From Streptomyces polyasparticus (GTDB taxonomy: Bacteria; Actinomycetota; Actinomycetes; Streptomycetales; Streptomycetaceae): a stretch of DNA of 64,000 bases. Within the stretch, counting starts at the first letter, position 1; every line of letters starts with the position of its first letter. The position numbers and the translations under genes are program-made. Positions 50,844-59,268 of this stretch are shown here, in pieces. Below the pieces are notes generated by a model that saw nothing but the letters and a program-made list of their open reading frames with translations, was not told the DNA's origin and searched no databases. The stretch spans positions 248,001 through 312,000 of the forward strand of contig NZ_JACTVJ010000010.1 in NCBI RefSeq assembly GCF_014493765.1, written 5' to 3'.

Positions 50844-52202
50844 TCAGCCCTCCGGCTGCTCGGTCCGCTGCGCCGGGACCACCACTGGTGCGGCGGCGCG
50901 CTCGCTGCGGCAGATCGCCGCGTACAGGACCGCCGAGATCGCGACACCGATGAACCAGGAGTACGGGGCCGCAGCGTCGAAGGCCGGGACGAGGGCGAGC
51001 ACCGCGGCGATCGCCGCACTCGGCGCGAACGCCCACAGGGCCTTGGGGTTGAAGCCCTTGCGGTAGTGATACGGCGAGTCCGGGCCGGCGTTGAAGAGCT
51101 GGTCCACGTCGATGCGGCCGCGCTTGACCCAGAAGTAGTCGACCATGATCACGCCGAACAGCGGTCCGAGGAAGGCGCCGAGCCCGCCGAGGAAGTAGTT
51201 CACGACGGTCGGGTTGGAATACAGGTTCCACGGCGTGACGAGCAGTGCCGCGACGGTCGAGATGAATCCGCCGACCTTGAAGCTGATCTTCTGCGGCCAG
51301 ACGTTCGCCAGGTCGTACGCGGGGGAGACGAAGTTGGCGACGATGTTCACGCCCATCGTGGCGATGGCGAAGGTCAGCGCGCCGAGGAAGAGCACCAGGG
51401 TGTTGTCGACCTTCGCGACGAGCAGCGCGGGGTCGGTGATGGCCTCGCCGTACACCTCCATGCTGCCGGCCGTGACCACGACCGAAAGCACCACGAACGC
51501 AGTGGAGTTGATGGGCAGTCCCCAGAAGTTGCCGCGCTTGACGGTGCGGTAGTCGGGGGCGAAGCGGGAGAAGTCGCAGAAGTTGAGCATCAGGGTGCCG
51601 TAGGTGGCCAGGATCAGGCCGATCGCCCCGAACCAGAGCCGTACCTGCTCGCCGGTGTCCACCGGGTGGAAGCTGTCGGTGAGCGAGATGGTCCAGTCGG
51701 CCTCGGCGAGGATCCAGATGGCCAGCGCGATCATCACGACCCAGATCGCGGGGCCGCAGAAGTCCTGGAACTTGCGGATGGACTCCATGCCCTGCGTCAT
51801 GATCAGCGCCTGCAGCACCCACAGCGACAGGAACGACACCCAGCCGAGCGCGTCAAGTCCCAGGAACGAGTGCTCGGTCCAGGACTCCAGGCCGGGCCAG
51901 GCGGCGAGCAGCATCACGTTCACCGCGACCGAGGCCAGATAGGTCTGGATGCCATACCAGGCGATGGCGATCACCGCGCGGATCAGGGCGGGGATGTTCG
52001 CGCCCCAGACGCCGAAGCTGATCCGGCTGATGACGGGGAACGGTACGCCGTGCTGCTGGCCCATCTTCCCCATCAGGTTCATCCCGAGGTAGATCAGGAT
52101 GAAGCCGACGAGCAGGGAGGTGAAGACCTGCCAGACGCTCATGCCGATGACCAACAGGCCTGCGGCGAACGTGTAGTTGCCGAGGTTGTGGACGTCGGAC
52201 AT
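50844..52202 (-). CDS. NCS1-family nucleobase/hydantoin transporter; start unresolved
   Basis: At least 452 residues with about 12 helices. SDVHNLGNYTFAAGLL, GANIPALIRAVIAIAWYGIQTYLA and NFCDFSRFAPD are NCS1 signatures. The coding frame clearly continues upstream of 52202, encoding the conserved LTNEDLAPAKERKWKVFDLFALW, but no ATG, GTG, TTG or CTG occurs in that extension beyond it. The nearest ATG (52339) is out of frame by one base. Either a one-base indel or a non-canonical start is present. Co-transcribed with the racemase and facing a GntR regulator; imports a nucleobase, hydantoin or allantoin. Confidence 0.82.
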   Translation of the reverse strand: MSDVHNLGNYTFAAGLLVIGMSVWQVFTSLLVGFILIYLGMNLMGKMGQQHGVPFPVISRISFGVWGANIPALIRAVIAIAWYGIQTYLASVAVNVMLLAAWPGLESWTEHSFLGLDALGWVSFLSLWVLQALIMTQGMESIRKFQDFCGPAIWVVMIALAIWILAEADWTISLTDSFHPVDTGEQVRLWFGAIGLILATYGTLMLNFCDFSRFAPDYRTVKRGNFWGLPINSTAFVVLSVVVTAGSMEVYGEAITDPALLVAKVDNTLVLFLGALTFAIATMGVNIVANFVSPAYDLANVWPQKISFKVGGFISTVAALLVTPWNLYSNPTVVNYFLGGLGAFLGPLFGVIMVDYFWVKRGRIDVDQLFNAGPDSPYHYRKGFNPKALWAFAPSAAIAAVLALVPAFDAAAPYSWFIGVAISAVLYAAICRSERAAAPVVVPAQRTEQPEG

Positions 52203-52368
52203 CCACAGCGCGAACAGGTCGAAGACCTTCCACTTGCGCTCCTTGGCGGGCGCGAGGTCCTCGTTGGTGAGGCGGGGGTCCGGGGTGGTGGGGGCACCCG
52301 GAGGGCGCGTGCCGTCGATGACGGACGTGGAGCCTCCATGGGAAGGGGGACAGGAGGGAGCGGCGCGT

Positions 52369-52380
52369 TTGGTATACCAA
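52369..52380. promoter_or_regulatory. TTGGTATACCAA palindrome (GntR/FCD operator)
   Basis: A perfect 12-bp palindrome with GCGCG-like flanks lies between the NCS1 operon and the divergent GntR gene. TTGGTATACCAA-type sequences are standard sites for FCD-class GntR repressors, so the encoded regulator very likely binds here. Confidence 0.78.
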
Positions 52381-52540
52381 GCGCGACGCGGTCATCGTCC
52401 CGCCGCCACCCACGCGCGGCAATGTCCCGGCGGTTACGAGTAGGTAAAACGCACGGCGGTCGGCGGTGCCCGGCGGGAGTTCGGCCCCGGCGGCCCGAAC
52501 TCCCGCCCCGACGCCCTGAACTGGGGCTGCGGCAGGTTAA

Positions 52541-53269
52541 ATGAGCTGTATGACCACTGCTGAACGCGCGCTCGGCGCCGTGCGCGAAAAGGTGCTCGCC
52601 GAGCTGCGGCAGGACATAGTCGCCGGCCGGCTGCGCCCCGGCGACCGCCTGGTCGAACGGGAGCTCGCCGAGCGCTTCGGGGTGTCGCGGGTGCCCGTAC
52701 GGGAGGCGGTGCGCGCCTTGGTCGCCGAGGGCTTCGTGTACTTCGACACCCCGCGGCGCGCGCTGGTGCGGCGCCTGGACGCCACCGACGTACAGGAACT
52801 CTTCGAGCTGCGCGAGGCGTTGGAGGTCTACGCCGCGGGCCTCGCGGCCGAGCGCGCCACACCGGAGGCGCTGGCCGATCTCGCGGAGCTCCTCGACCGG
52901 GCGGCCGTCGCCACCGAGGCCCAGGACGCCGAGACCATCACGGACGTGAACACGCTGTTCCACGACCGGATCCTCGCGATGGCCGGCAATGGCCTGCTGA
53001 TGTCGGTGATGGAGCCGGTCGACGGGCGGATGCGGTGGATGACGCGGCGCAATGAGGAGTGGCTCACGCTCCTGGAGGAACATCACGAGCTGTACGAGGC
53101 CCTCGCCTCGGGCGACCGGGACCGCGCACGCGCGAGTGCGCTGGCGCATGTGCGGACCAACTACCGGACTACGGTGCGGCAGTTGTTCGGGGAGGGGAAG
53201 GGCGAGGGTGAGGGGAAGGGCGAGGGGAAGGGCGAGGGCGAGGGTGACGGGCAGGGCAAGGAGGCGTAA
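52541..53269 (+). CDS. GntR-family regulator (FCD/VanR type)
   Basis: A 242-residue regulator: winged helix with VLAELRQDIVAGRLRPGDRLVERELAERFGVSRVPVREAVRALVAEGFV (about 19-67), then the FCD domain with DVNTLFHDRILAMAGN and EEHHELYEALASGD metal-site histidines. The last about 28 residues are a Gly/Glu/Lys repeat tail from a hexanucleotide array. A second ATG at 52550 is possible. It presumably represses the NCS1/racemase operon through 52369-52380. Confidence 0.9.
   Translation: MSCMTTAERALGAVREKVLAELRQDIVAGRLRPGDRLVERELAERFGVSRVPVREAVRALVAEGFVYFDTPRRALVRRLDATDVQELFELREALEVYAAGLAAERATPEALADLAELLDRAAVATEAQDAETITDVNTLFHDRILAMAGNGLLMSVMEPVDGRMRWMTRRNEEWLTLLEEHHELYEALASGDRDRARASALAHVRTNYRTTVRQLFGEGKGEGEGKGEGKGEGEGDGQGKEA
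53189..53262. repeat. Hexanucleotide repeats encoding the GntR C-terminal tail
   Basis: GGCGAG, GGGAAG and GGTGAG units alternate for about 74 bases and encode (GEGKGE)n-type sequence at the end of the GntR protein. The units are multiples of three, so copy changes keep the frame and only lengthen or shorten the tail. Confidence 0.8.
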
Positions 53270-53279
53270 GTCCCGGCTG

Positions 53280-53903
53280 CTAGTACCCCGTCTCGCGTAG
53301 CCAGCGCAGTGTGGTGACGGCTTCCGCGCCGAACTCCTCGCACTGCGCGAGCAGCGCGCGACCGGCAGCGGAGTCGAGCAAGCCGGCATCGGGCGGCAGG
53401 AGTCGCAGCGCGCCGAGACGGGCCGATTCGACGGCCGCGTGCCGGGCGGCGAAGTAGCCCACGTCGTTGGGTCCGTCCGCCCGGGCGGCGAGGTACGCGC
53501 GGTGGGCCTCCTCCGACGGGTGGGAGTGGAGCGAGTCCTCGATCAGCCCGTCGAGGTAGCTCGCCAGGCGGGTCGAGGTCTCGCTCACTCGGGCGGCGGC
53601 ATAGGAGCTGTCGGCCGACTCGGCGAAGGTGAGCAGGCCGGCGATCGTCTCGAGCTGGACGAGCTGGACCGTATCCGGATGCACTTCGGACGAGAACAAC
53701 TCGGCGGTGGACAGCGCGGAGACGGCCTGTCGGCAGGCCCCGTCCGACCGTTCGCCCGGAGCCTGTGCTGCCACATGGAACAGCGACCGCAGCACTGAGG
53801 GGTCCAGGCCCCAGGCCGCATCCGTCTCGAAGGCGAACAGCGGCGCGCGCCATCGCCACAGGTCCAGTGCGGCGGCCTGCCGCTGCTCCTGTGCTCGGGT
53901 CAT
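53280..53903 (-). CDS. Hypothetical helical protein
   Basis: A 207-residue protein not recognised. It is rich in Ala, Leu and Glu and predicted mainly helical; no signal peptide or membrane segment. Segments include DLWRWRAPLFAFETDAAWGLDPSVLRSLFHVAAQ and LASYLDGLIEDSLHSHPSEEAHRAYLAAR. The start ATG at 53903 directly follows a GTG that could also start; GAGG lies just upstream. It is convergent with gntR and 12 bases downstream of the GNAT stop, probably co-transcribed with it. Confidence 0.6.
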   Translation of the reverse strand: MTRAQEQRQAAALDLWRWRAPLFAFETDAAWGLDPSVLRSLFHVAAQAPGERSDGACRQAVSALSTAELFSSEVHPDTVQLVQLETIAGLLTFAESADSSYAAARVSETSTRLASYLDGLIEDSLHSHPSEEAHRAYLAARADGPNDVGYFAARHAAVESARLGALRLLPPDAGLLDSAAGRALLAQCEEFGAEAVTTLRWLRETGY

Positions 53904-53915
53904 CACGGCCTCGTG

Positions 53916-54452
53916 TCAGGCGTCGCTCGGCTTGGGGTGGGCGTCGCTCGGCTTGTGTCCGGCATCGGTCGGCTTTCGTCCGGCGTCGCTCGCGCCGGGG
54001 CGGCGGATCATGAAGATGTCCACCGGGTCCTCGGACTCCAGCTCGAACCCGTGCCGCTCGTACAACCGCCGCGCGGGGCTGTCCTGCAACACGTTGAGGC
54101 GAACCGTGTCGCCCGCCGCGTCGGCCCGGGCGAGGAGGGTGCGCAGGACGGCGGAGCCGAGGCCGCGGCCCTGCAGGTCCGGGCGGAGGTAGAAGTGCTC
54201 CAGCCAGTGGCAGTCCTCTGCGGGGCGCATCGCCACCGAGCCGGCGAACGTGCCGTCGGCGAGGACGACGAAGGTGTGCTCGGGGACGTAGGCCTCGCGG
54301 AAGCGCTGGCGTACGCGGTGGGGATCGAAGACGCCCAGGCGCTGGAGATCCGGGCGCATCACGACGGCCCGCAGCTCGGCGATGGTCTCAAGGTCCCCCG
54401 GTTCGGCGGCACGCAGCGCTATGTGCGCGTCCACCTGCGTCGATGCATCCAC
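53916..54452 (-). CDS. GNAT acetyltransferase with repeat tail
   Basis: A 178-residue acetyltransferase. IALRAAEPGDLETIAELR opens the fold, LRPDLQGRGLGSAVLRTLLARADAAG binds acetyl-CoA, and ARRLYERHGFELESEDPVDIFM closes it. The last about 28 residues are four 7-residue repeats (SDAGRKP, TDAGHKP, SDAHPKP, SDA) outside the domain. Substrate unknown. Divergent from the double hydrolase gene. Confidence 0.83.
   Translation of the reverse strand: MDASTQVDAHIALRAAEPGDLETIAELRAVVMRPDLQRLGVFDPHRVRQRFREAYVPEHTFVVLADGTFAGSVAMRPAEDCHWLEHFYLRPDLQGRGLGSAVLRTLLARADAAGDTVRLNVLQDSPARRLYERHGFELESEDPVDIFMIRRPGASDAGRKPTDAGHKPSDAHPKPSDA
53920..54003. repeat. Four 21-bp tandem repeats at the GNAT 3' end
   Basis: Units of 21 bases start at 53920, 53941, 53962 and 53983 with the core GCGTCGCTCGGCTT. 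They encode the seven-residue repeats in the GNAT tail; length changes would preserve frame. Confidence 0.8.
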
Positions 54453-54553
54453 GGCGGCAGTGTGCCAGCAGGCCTCGCGGCGGCTGCGGGCGGGGCGTTC
54501 ACCAATGGAGAATTGTCTTGCCGGGGCGCCGAGCCCGCTGTGAAGATCACGCC

Positions 54554-56065
54554 ATGCCCACCTTCACCGCCCCGGACGGAACCCGCCTCGCCTATCGCAC
54601 GACAGGTACCGGCGAGCCCCTGCTGTGTGTGCCCGGCGGGGCGATGCGTGCCAGTGCTTACTTCGGTGACCTCGGCGGTCTCGGTGCGCACCGGCAGCTC
54701 GTGTTCCTGGATCTGCGCGGCACGGGAGCCTCGGACGTGCCCGCCGACCCGGCCACGTACCGCTGCGACCGTCAGGTGGCGGACATCGAGGCGCTACGGG
54801 AGCACCTCGGCCTCGACCGTGTCGATCTGCTCGCGCACTCGGCGGGCGCCAACCTCGCGCTCCTGTACGCGGCCGCCCACCCGGCGCGGGTCCGGCGGCT
54901 CGCGCTGATCACGCCGACGCTGTGGGCCGTGGGCATCCGCGTCACGCCGGAGCAGCGGCGCGAAGCGGCGCTGCTGCGCGGCGGTGAGCCGTGGTTCGAC
55001 GAGGCATGGCCCGTCTTCGAGGCGCGGCTGCGAGGCGAGGAGGCCGAGGGCCCGTTCCAGGCCTTCTTCTACGGCCGGTGGGACGCGCAGGCCCAGGCGC
55101 ACGCGGCCGAAAGCCCGCTGCAGATCAACATGGAGGCGGCGCGGCTGTATACCTCGGAAGGCGCCTTCGACCCGCCGGCGACCCGAGCCGACCTCTCCGC
55201 GCTGGACGCGGAAGTCCTCGTTCTGAGCGGTGAGTTGGACGGCGTGCCGCGCCCGCAGGCCGCCCGCGAGCTGGGCGAGGTGCTGCCCGCGGCGCAGTTC
55301 GACGTACAGGCCGGTGCCGGGCACTTCCCGTGGCTGGACGACCCGGGCGCGTTCCGCCGGACGCTGGCCGCTTTTCTCGACCCCGCGGTGCACAGTGCCC
55401 GTACTGCGCGCGGCCGGCTCGCGTACAGCGTGAGCGGCCCGGAGAGCGCGCCGCCCGTCGTCCTCGTCCACGGCCGGGGCGCCGACCGCCGCGACTGGAC
55501 GGGCATCGCCGCCGCACTGGCCACCGATCACCGGGTGTACGCGGTGGACCTCACCGGGCACGGTCTGAGCGACTGGCCCGGTACGTATTCTTTCGCCGGC
55601 TTCCGTGACGACCTGCGGGCGTTCATCGAGGACCGCGGCCTCGCGGGCGCCACGGTGATCGGCCACTCGATGGGCGGCGCGGCGGCCTGGCTGCTCGCGC
55701 AGCAGCGGCCGGACCTGGTCGGGCGCCTGATCATCGAGGAAGCCCCGGCCATGGTGCCGCTCGAACCCCGCCGCGGACCGGCCGAACGCCCGCCGGGCGA
55801 GCTCGGCTTCGACTGGCCCGTCGTCCCGGACACCAACCGCGACCTCAACGACCCCGATCCGTCCTGGCGCGCGGCGTACGAACTCATCACGACACCCACG
55901 CTCGTGATCGCGGGCGGCTCCAAGAGCCATGTCCCGCAGGACCAGATCGCCGCGATGGCCGCCCGGATGCCTGATGCCCGCCTGGTGACGATCGAGGCCG
56001 GACATCTCGTACACGAGGAGCGCCCGCGGGAATTCCTTGCGGCGGTGCGGGAGTTCGGGGTTTGA
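54554..56065 (+). CDS. Tandem alpha/beta-hydrolase protein (two domains)
   Basis: A 503-residue protein with two complete alpha/beta-hydrolase domains. Domain 1 (about 1-278) has nucleophile Ser96 in AHSAG, Asp229 in GELDG and His257 in GAGHFPW. Domain 2 (about 283-503) has Ser372 in GHSMG and His in EAGHLVHEERP; the acid after TLVIAGG is Ser-Lys-Ser-His rather than a clear Asp. Such proteins usually occur as separate single-domain genes. Esterase, lipase or peptidase activity is possible. The start at 54554 matches domain 1's PTFTAPDGTRLAYRTTG opening. Confidence 0.85.
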   Translation: MPTFTAPDGTRLAYRTTGTGEPLLCVPGGAMRASAYFGDLGGLGAHRQLVFLDLRGTGASDVPADPATYRCDRQVADIEALREHLGLDRVDLLAHSAGANLALLYAAAHPARVRRLALITPTLWAVGIRVTPEQRREAALLRGGEPWFDEAWPVFEARLRGEEAEGPFQAFFYGRWDAQAQAHAAESPLQINMEAARLYTSEGAFDPPATRADLSALDAEVLVLSGELDGVPRPQAARELGEVLPAAQFDVQAGAGHFPWLDDPGAFRRTLAAFLDPAVHSARTARGRLAYSVSGPESAPPVVLVHGRGADRRDWTGIAAALATDHRVYAVDLTGHGLSDWPGTYSFAGFRDDLRAFIEDRGLAGATVIGHSMGGAAAWLLAQQRPDLVGRLIIEEAPAMVPLEPRRGPAERPPGELGFDWPVVPDTNRDLNDPDPSWRAAYELITTPTLVIAGGSKSHVPQDQIAAMAARMPDARLVTIEAGHLVHEERPREFLAAVREFGV

Positions 56066-56123
56066 ACCGGGAGACGGCAGGTGTTGAGGCTGAACCGGGA
56101 AACGGCCGACGTCCCGGTTGATG

Positions 56124-56178
56124 GGAAGCAGGCCAGCTTCCTGGTTGCGTCGGAAGACGACCGGCGTCCCCGTCTTCC
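56124..56178 (+). terminator. Two small hairpins after the double hydrolase
   Basis: GGAAGC/GCTTCC (56124-56129, 56136-56141) and GGAAGACG/CGTCTTCC (56152-56159, 56171-56178) form two tandem stems about 60 bases after the hydrolase stop, plausible as a composite terminator before the MFS gene. Confidence 0.4.
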
Positions 56179-56271
56179 CAGGTCGGCCGGTCCGGCTTAG
56201 CCTTGCCGTTCACCGGCGACGGGGGCGCCGCACAGCGCCCGCGCGCCTTCGAAGTCCGACGGGGGACGCTC

Positions 56272-57702
56272 GTGCCAACCGAACTGCTCAGCCCGGCCGC
56301 GGCGCGCCGCCGGTACGTCACCGTCTGCGTGCTGTTCTGGCTGCCCGCCGGGCTGGCCATCGCGCCGGGGATCCTGCTGTTCACCGAGCGGGGGATGAGT
56401 CTCGCCGCGATCGCGGGCTTCTTCGCCGCGCACTCGCTGACCGTCGCGCTGCTCGAACTCCCCACCGGCGGACTGTCCGACGTCATCGGCCGCCGTACCG
56501 TGCTCGCGGCCGCCGGTGTCTTCGACTGCCTGGCGTTCGCACTCATAGGCCTGGGCACGAGTGCGTGGATGCTCGCGCTCGGCATGGCGCTCAAGGGGGT
56601 CGGCCGTGCGCTGCACAGCGGGCCGGCCGAGGCCTGGTACGTGGAGACCGTGCAGGCCCACTCCGGACCCGACGCCGATCTGCGCACCGGACTCGCCCGC
56701 GGCTCCTTTGCGACCTCGGCCGCGCTCGCGGTGGCCACGCTGCTCGGCGGCGCGCTGCCGTGGCTGCTCGGGCTCGGCCCGGACCTCGGCGACCGGCTGA
56801 GCGAGTCGACCGGCGGACAGATCGTGGCGCTGTCCGTACCGGCGTTGCTCGCGTCCGTGATGTCGCTGGTCTTCGCCGTCTACGTGATGACGGCGCTGCC
56901 CGAGAAGCCGCGGCCGCGCACGACGCTGGGCGCCACGCTGCGCGGGGTGCCCGCCACCGTCGTCGGCGGGCTGCGGCTCGGCGGCAGCGACCGCATCGTC
57001 CGCCGCGTGCTGCTCACCGCGGCCGCCGTGGGTGCGGCCCTGTGCGCGATCGAGCTGCTCATGCCGGGCCGTGCCGCCGAGGTGACCGGGGCGGCCGAGT
57101 CGGGCGCCGTGCTGTTCGCGGCGCTGGCCTGTACGGGGTTCGTCTGCTCGGGTCTCGGCAGCCAGTGCGCCCCGCTCGCGGCACGGCTCGCCGGCAGTGG
57201 TTCGCGAGCCGTGCTGTTCTGCCTGGCCGTTGCGGGCGGCGGGCTCGTGGCGCTCGCCGCGACGGCCGCGGCGAGCGGTGCGTTCCCCGTGGTGCTGGCC
57301 ATCCTCGGGTACTGCCTGGTCTACATAGGCCTGGGCGCGGCGAGCCCGAACCAGAACGACCTCCTGCACCGCCGCGTCACCAACGAGCGCCGCGCCACGG
57401 CCCTGTCCGTGCAGTCCCTGGCCCTCCAACTAGTCGGCGCCCTGGCCGCCCTCGTCGCCGGCGCCTTGCCACCGGGGCCGCTGCCGTGGCTGGTGGGGGC
57501 GGTGGCGCTGCTCCTCGCGGCGGCGCTGTGGGCGGCGAGGGTGCCGGAGGATCCGGGTGCGGTATCTGCGGACGGGGCGGGAACGGTGCCTGCGCATGAG
57601 GCGGGAGCAGTGCCTGTGGGGAAGCAGGGAGTGGTGCCCGTGGGGGAGAAGGGGCCGGCGTCAACGCGTGAGGCCGGAGCGGAGCCCGTGCAGGAACTCT
57701 GA
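56272..57702 (+). CDS. MFS transporter with repeat tail
   Basis: A 476-residue, 12-helix MFS protein. LLELPTGGLSDVIGRRTVL is motif A, and GRALHSGPAEAWYVETVQA follows in helix 4-5. The last about 45 residues are hydrophilic with an eight-residue period (PAHEAGAV, PVGKQGVV, PVGEKGPA). The GTG at 56272 has GGGGGA upstream; a TTG at 56203 is less likely. Substrate unknown. Confidence 0.85.
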   Translation: MPTELLSPAAARRRYVTVCVLFWLPAGLAIAPGILLFTERGMSLAAIAGFFAAHSLTVALLELPTGGLSDVIGRRTVLAAAGVFDCLAFALIGLGTSAWMLALGMALKGVGRALHSGPAEAWYVETVQAHSGPDADLRTGLARGSFATSAALAVATLLGGALPWLLGLGPDLGDRLSESTGGQIVALSVPALLASVMSLVFAVYVMTALPEKPRPRTTLGATLRGVPATVVGGLRLGGSDRIVRRVLLTAAAVGAALCAIELLMPGRAAEVTGAAESGAVLFAALACTGFVCSGLGSQCAPLAARLAGSGSRAVLFCLAVAGGGLVALAATAAASGAFPVVLAILGYCLVYIGLGAASPNQNDLLHRRVTNERRATALSVQSLALQLVGALAALVAGALPPGPLPWLVGAVALLLAAALWAARVPEDPGAVSADGAGTVPAHEAGAVPVGKQGVVPVGEKGPASTREAGAEPVQEL

Positions 57703-57804
57703 TGGTGGGGGTACTCCGTTCCGCCGTCAGCCGGCCCTTTGCGGTCTCTTCGGCTTGGGCATGGTTCCAGGTGGGCGGGCCATGACGACGTGCGGGGGCG
57801 GGGC

Positions 57805-58404
57805 ATGTTCGACGGGATCAGGCGCAACCCTTGGCTGAAGGAGATCACCCAGAGGTGGTTCTGGGAGTACGCGTTCGAGGTGGTGTCCGGCGTCCTGTGG
57901 TCCCGCTCGACGTGGGTCCTGCTGGGCAACGCGGGCACGTTCCTCAGCGCGCTCGCCGGGGCGGTGTACCTCTGGTCGCGCCCGTTCTCGTGGGCCGCGT
58001 ATGGAGTCGTCCAGCTCGCCTGTCTGTTTTCGCAGGCGGTCGCCATGATCCCGGTCGTATGGCCGGGGAGGACGGCGACGGCACGGGATGTCGGCGAATT
58101 CGCCGATTCTCACCAGGGCCTGACGGTGGCCACCGTCTGCGGTTCGTGGATCTTCGGTGTGTGCCCGGGCTTGTTCCTGCTCACGTTCTTCGGCGTGGAC
58201 GTCGACAGCCCGCCGTGGTCCGCCGTGTTCCTCTCAGGGACCGCACTCATGCTGGCCTGCATCGCAGGCCTGATCACCGCGACGGCCATCGCCGACAAGG
58301 TGAAGGAGACGCGCCGCGAAGCGCCCGGGCCGGAGGGTGTGTCCGGCCCGGGGGACAGCGGGGACAGCGCCGCCGTGGACTCCGGCGGTTTCGACGGCGA
58401 CTGA
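57805..58404 (+). CDS. Hypothetical four-helix membrane protein
   Basis: A 199-residue protein, not recognised. Four hydrophobic segments lie roughly at residues 35-60, 65-85, 105-130 and 145-165. The N-terminus MFDGIRRNPWLKEITQRWFWEYAFEVVSG is amphipathic, and the C-terminal about 30 residues are acidic and low-complexity (GPGDSGDSAAVDSGGFDGD). The start at 57805 follows a G-rich stretch. Convergent with the ProC-like gene. Confidence 0.65.
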   Translation: MFDGIRRNPWLKEITQRWFWEYAFEVVSGVLWSRSTWVLLGNAGTFLSALAGAVYLWSRPFSWAAYGVVQLACLFSQAVAMIPVVWPGRTATARDVGEFADSHQGLTVATVCGSWIFGVCPGLFLLTFFGVDVDSPPWSAVFLSGTALMLACIAGLITATAIADKVKETRREAPGPEGVSGPGDSGDSAAVDSGGFDGD

Positions 58405-58503
58405 GCGGCGGCACTGAGCCGCGGAGCCGGTCGGGCGGCCCGACAACCACCCCCGAGCACCCAGAGCGCGCCGGAACACTTCCGGGCACCCGCGACACGA
58501 ACC

Positions 58504-59268
58504 TCAGCCGAGATCGGCGAGCAGCCCGTCCAGCGCCTTGCCCAGGGCATCGGCGTTGGCTGCGTCGAACCAAGTGGTGCGGATGCGCTCGTTGTTGCCG
58601 CCGGGTGTCTCGTGATCGGCTGCGAGCTGCTGCAGCGCCCGGGCCTCGTCGCCGAGCGAACGGCCGACCCCCTGGAAGAGGCTGCGCACATAGCGTTCGG
58701 CCTCGGACGGCGGAACGCCCTGACGGCCGGCCCAGGCCGTGAGGGTCGCGAGGTAGGAGTAGTGGGCGGTGAGCGTCCCCGTCAGTGCGGAGAAGACGTC
58801 GAACGCCGCCTCGTCGGGGACGGGAAGCGCACCGCCCAACTGCTCGAACAGGTCGTCCACCACAGGATGCGACGGACAGGTCACGGTGACGGAGCGCCGC
58901 TCTCGTACGGTGGGCAGCGGAATGGCCCGTACGACCGGGAAGTCGCCGTCGAGCGTGGCGCGCAGCGTCTCGTTCCGTACCCCGGCCATCACGTTGACCA
59001 CGATCCTGTCCCCGCCCACCCGCAGCCCGGACAGGGCTTCGTGCCGCTGATCGCGGCGCACGGCGATCAGGACGATCTGCGAACTGTCCACCACCGCCTG
59101 GTTGTCGGCGCACACCCGCACGCTCGCGTACCGCCCGGCCAGCTCCGCTGCCGTACGGGCGCCACGCGGCGACAGAAACACCTCGGGCGCCTCACCGCCA
59201 CCCTCGCACAACCCCTCGACGAGGGCCCGCCCGATCTCCCCGACCCCGATCACTCCGATGCGTTGCAC
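58504..59268 (-). CDS. Pyrroline-5-carboxylate-reductase-like oxidoreductase
   Basis: A 254-residue protein of the ProC/F420-dependent NADP reductase fold. The start VQRIGVIGVGEIGRALVEGL is a Rossmann loop, and the C-terminal dimer domain has FDVFSALTGTLTAHYSYLATLTAW. It is divergent in sequence from housekeeping ProC, so the substrate may be another imine. The GTG at 59268 has AAGGAG six bases upstream; it overlaps the HEAT-protein 3' end by 19 bases, implying coupled translation. Confidence 0.78.
   Translation of the reverse strand: MQRIGVIGVGEIGRALVEGLCEGGGEAPEVFLSPRGARTAAELAGRYASVRVCADNQAVVDSSQIVLIAVRRDQRHEALSGLRVGGDRIVVNVMAGVRNETLRATLDGDFPVVRAIPLPTVRERRSVTVTCPSHPVVDDLFEQLGGALPVPDEAAFDVFSALTGTLTAHYSYLATLTAWAGRQGVPPSEAERYVRSLFQGVGRSLGDEARALQQLAADHETPGGNNERIRTTWFDAANADALGKALDGLLADLG

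Noticed and set aside
52139-53389. Minus-strand frame across the GntR gene ending in the NCS1 N-terminal region
   Set aside because: Low-complexity antisense of gntR; only the ATG at 52339 is of interest, for the NCS1 start problem.
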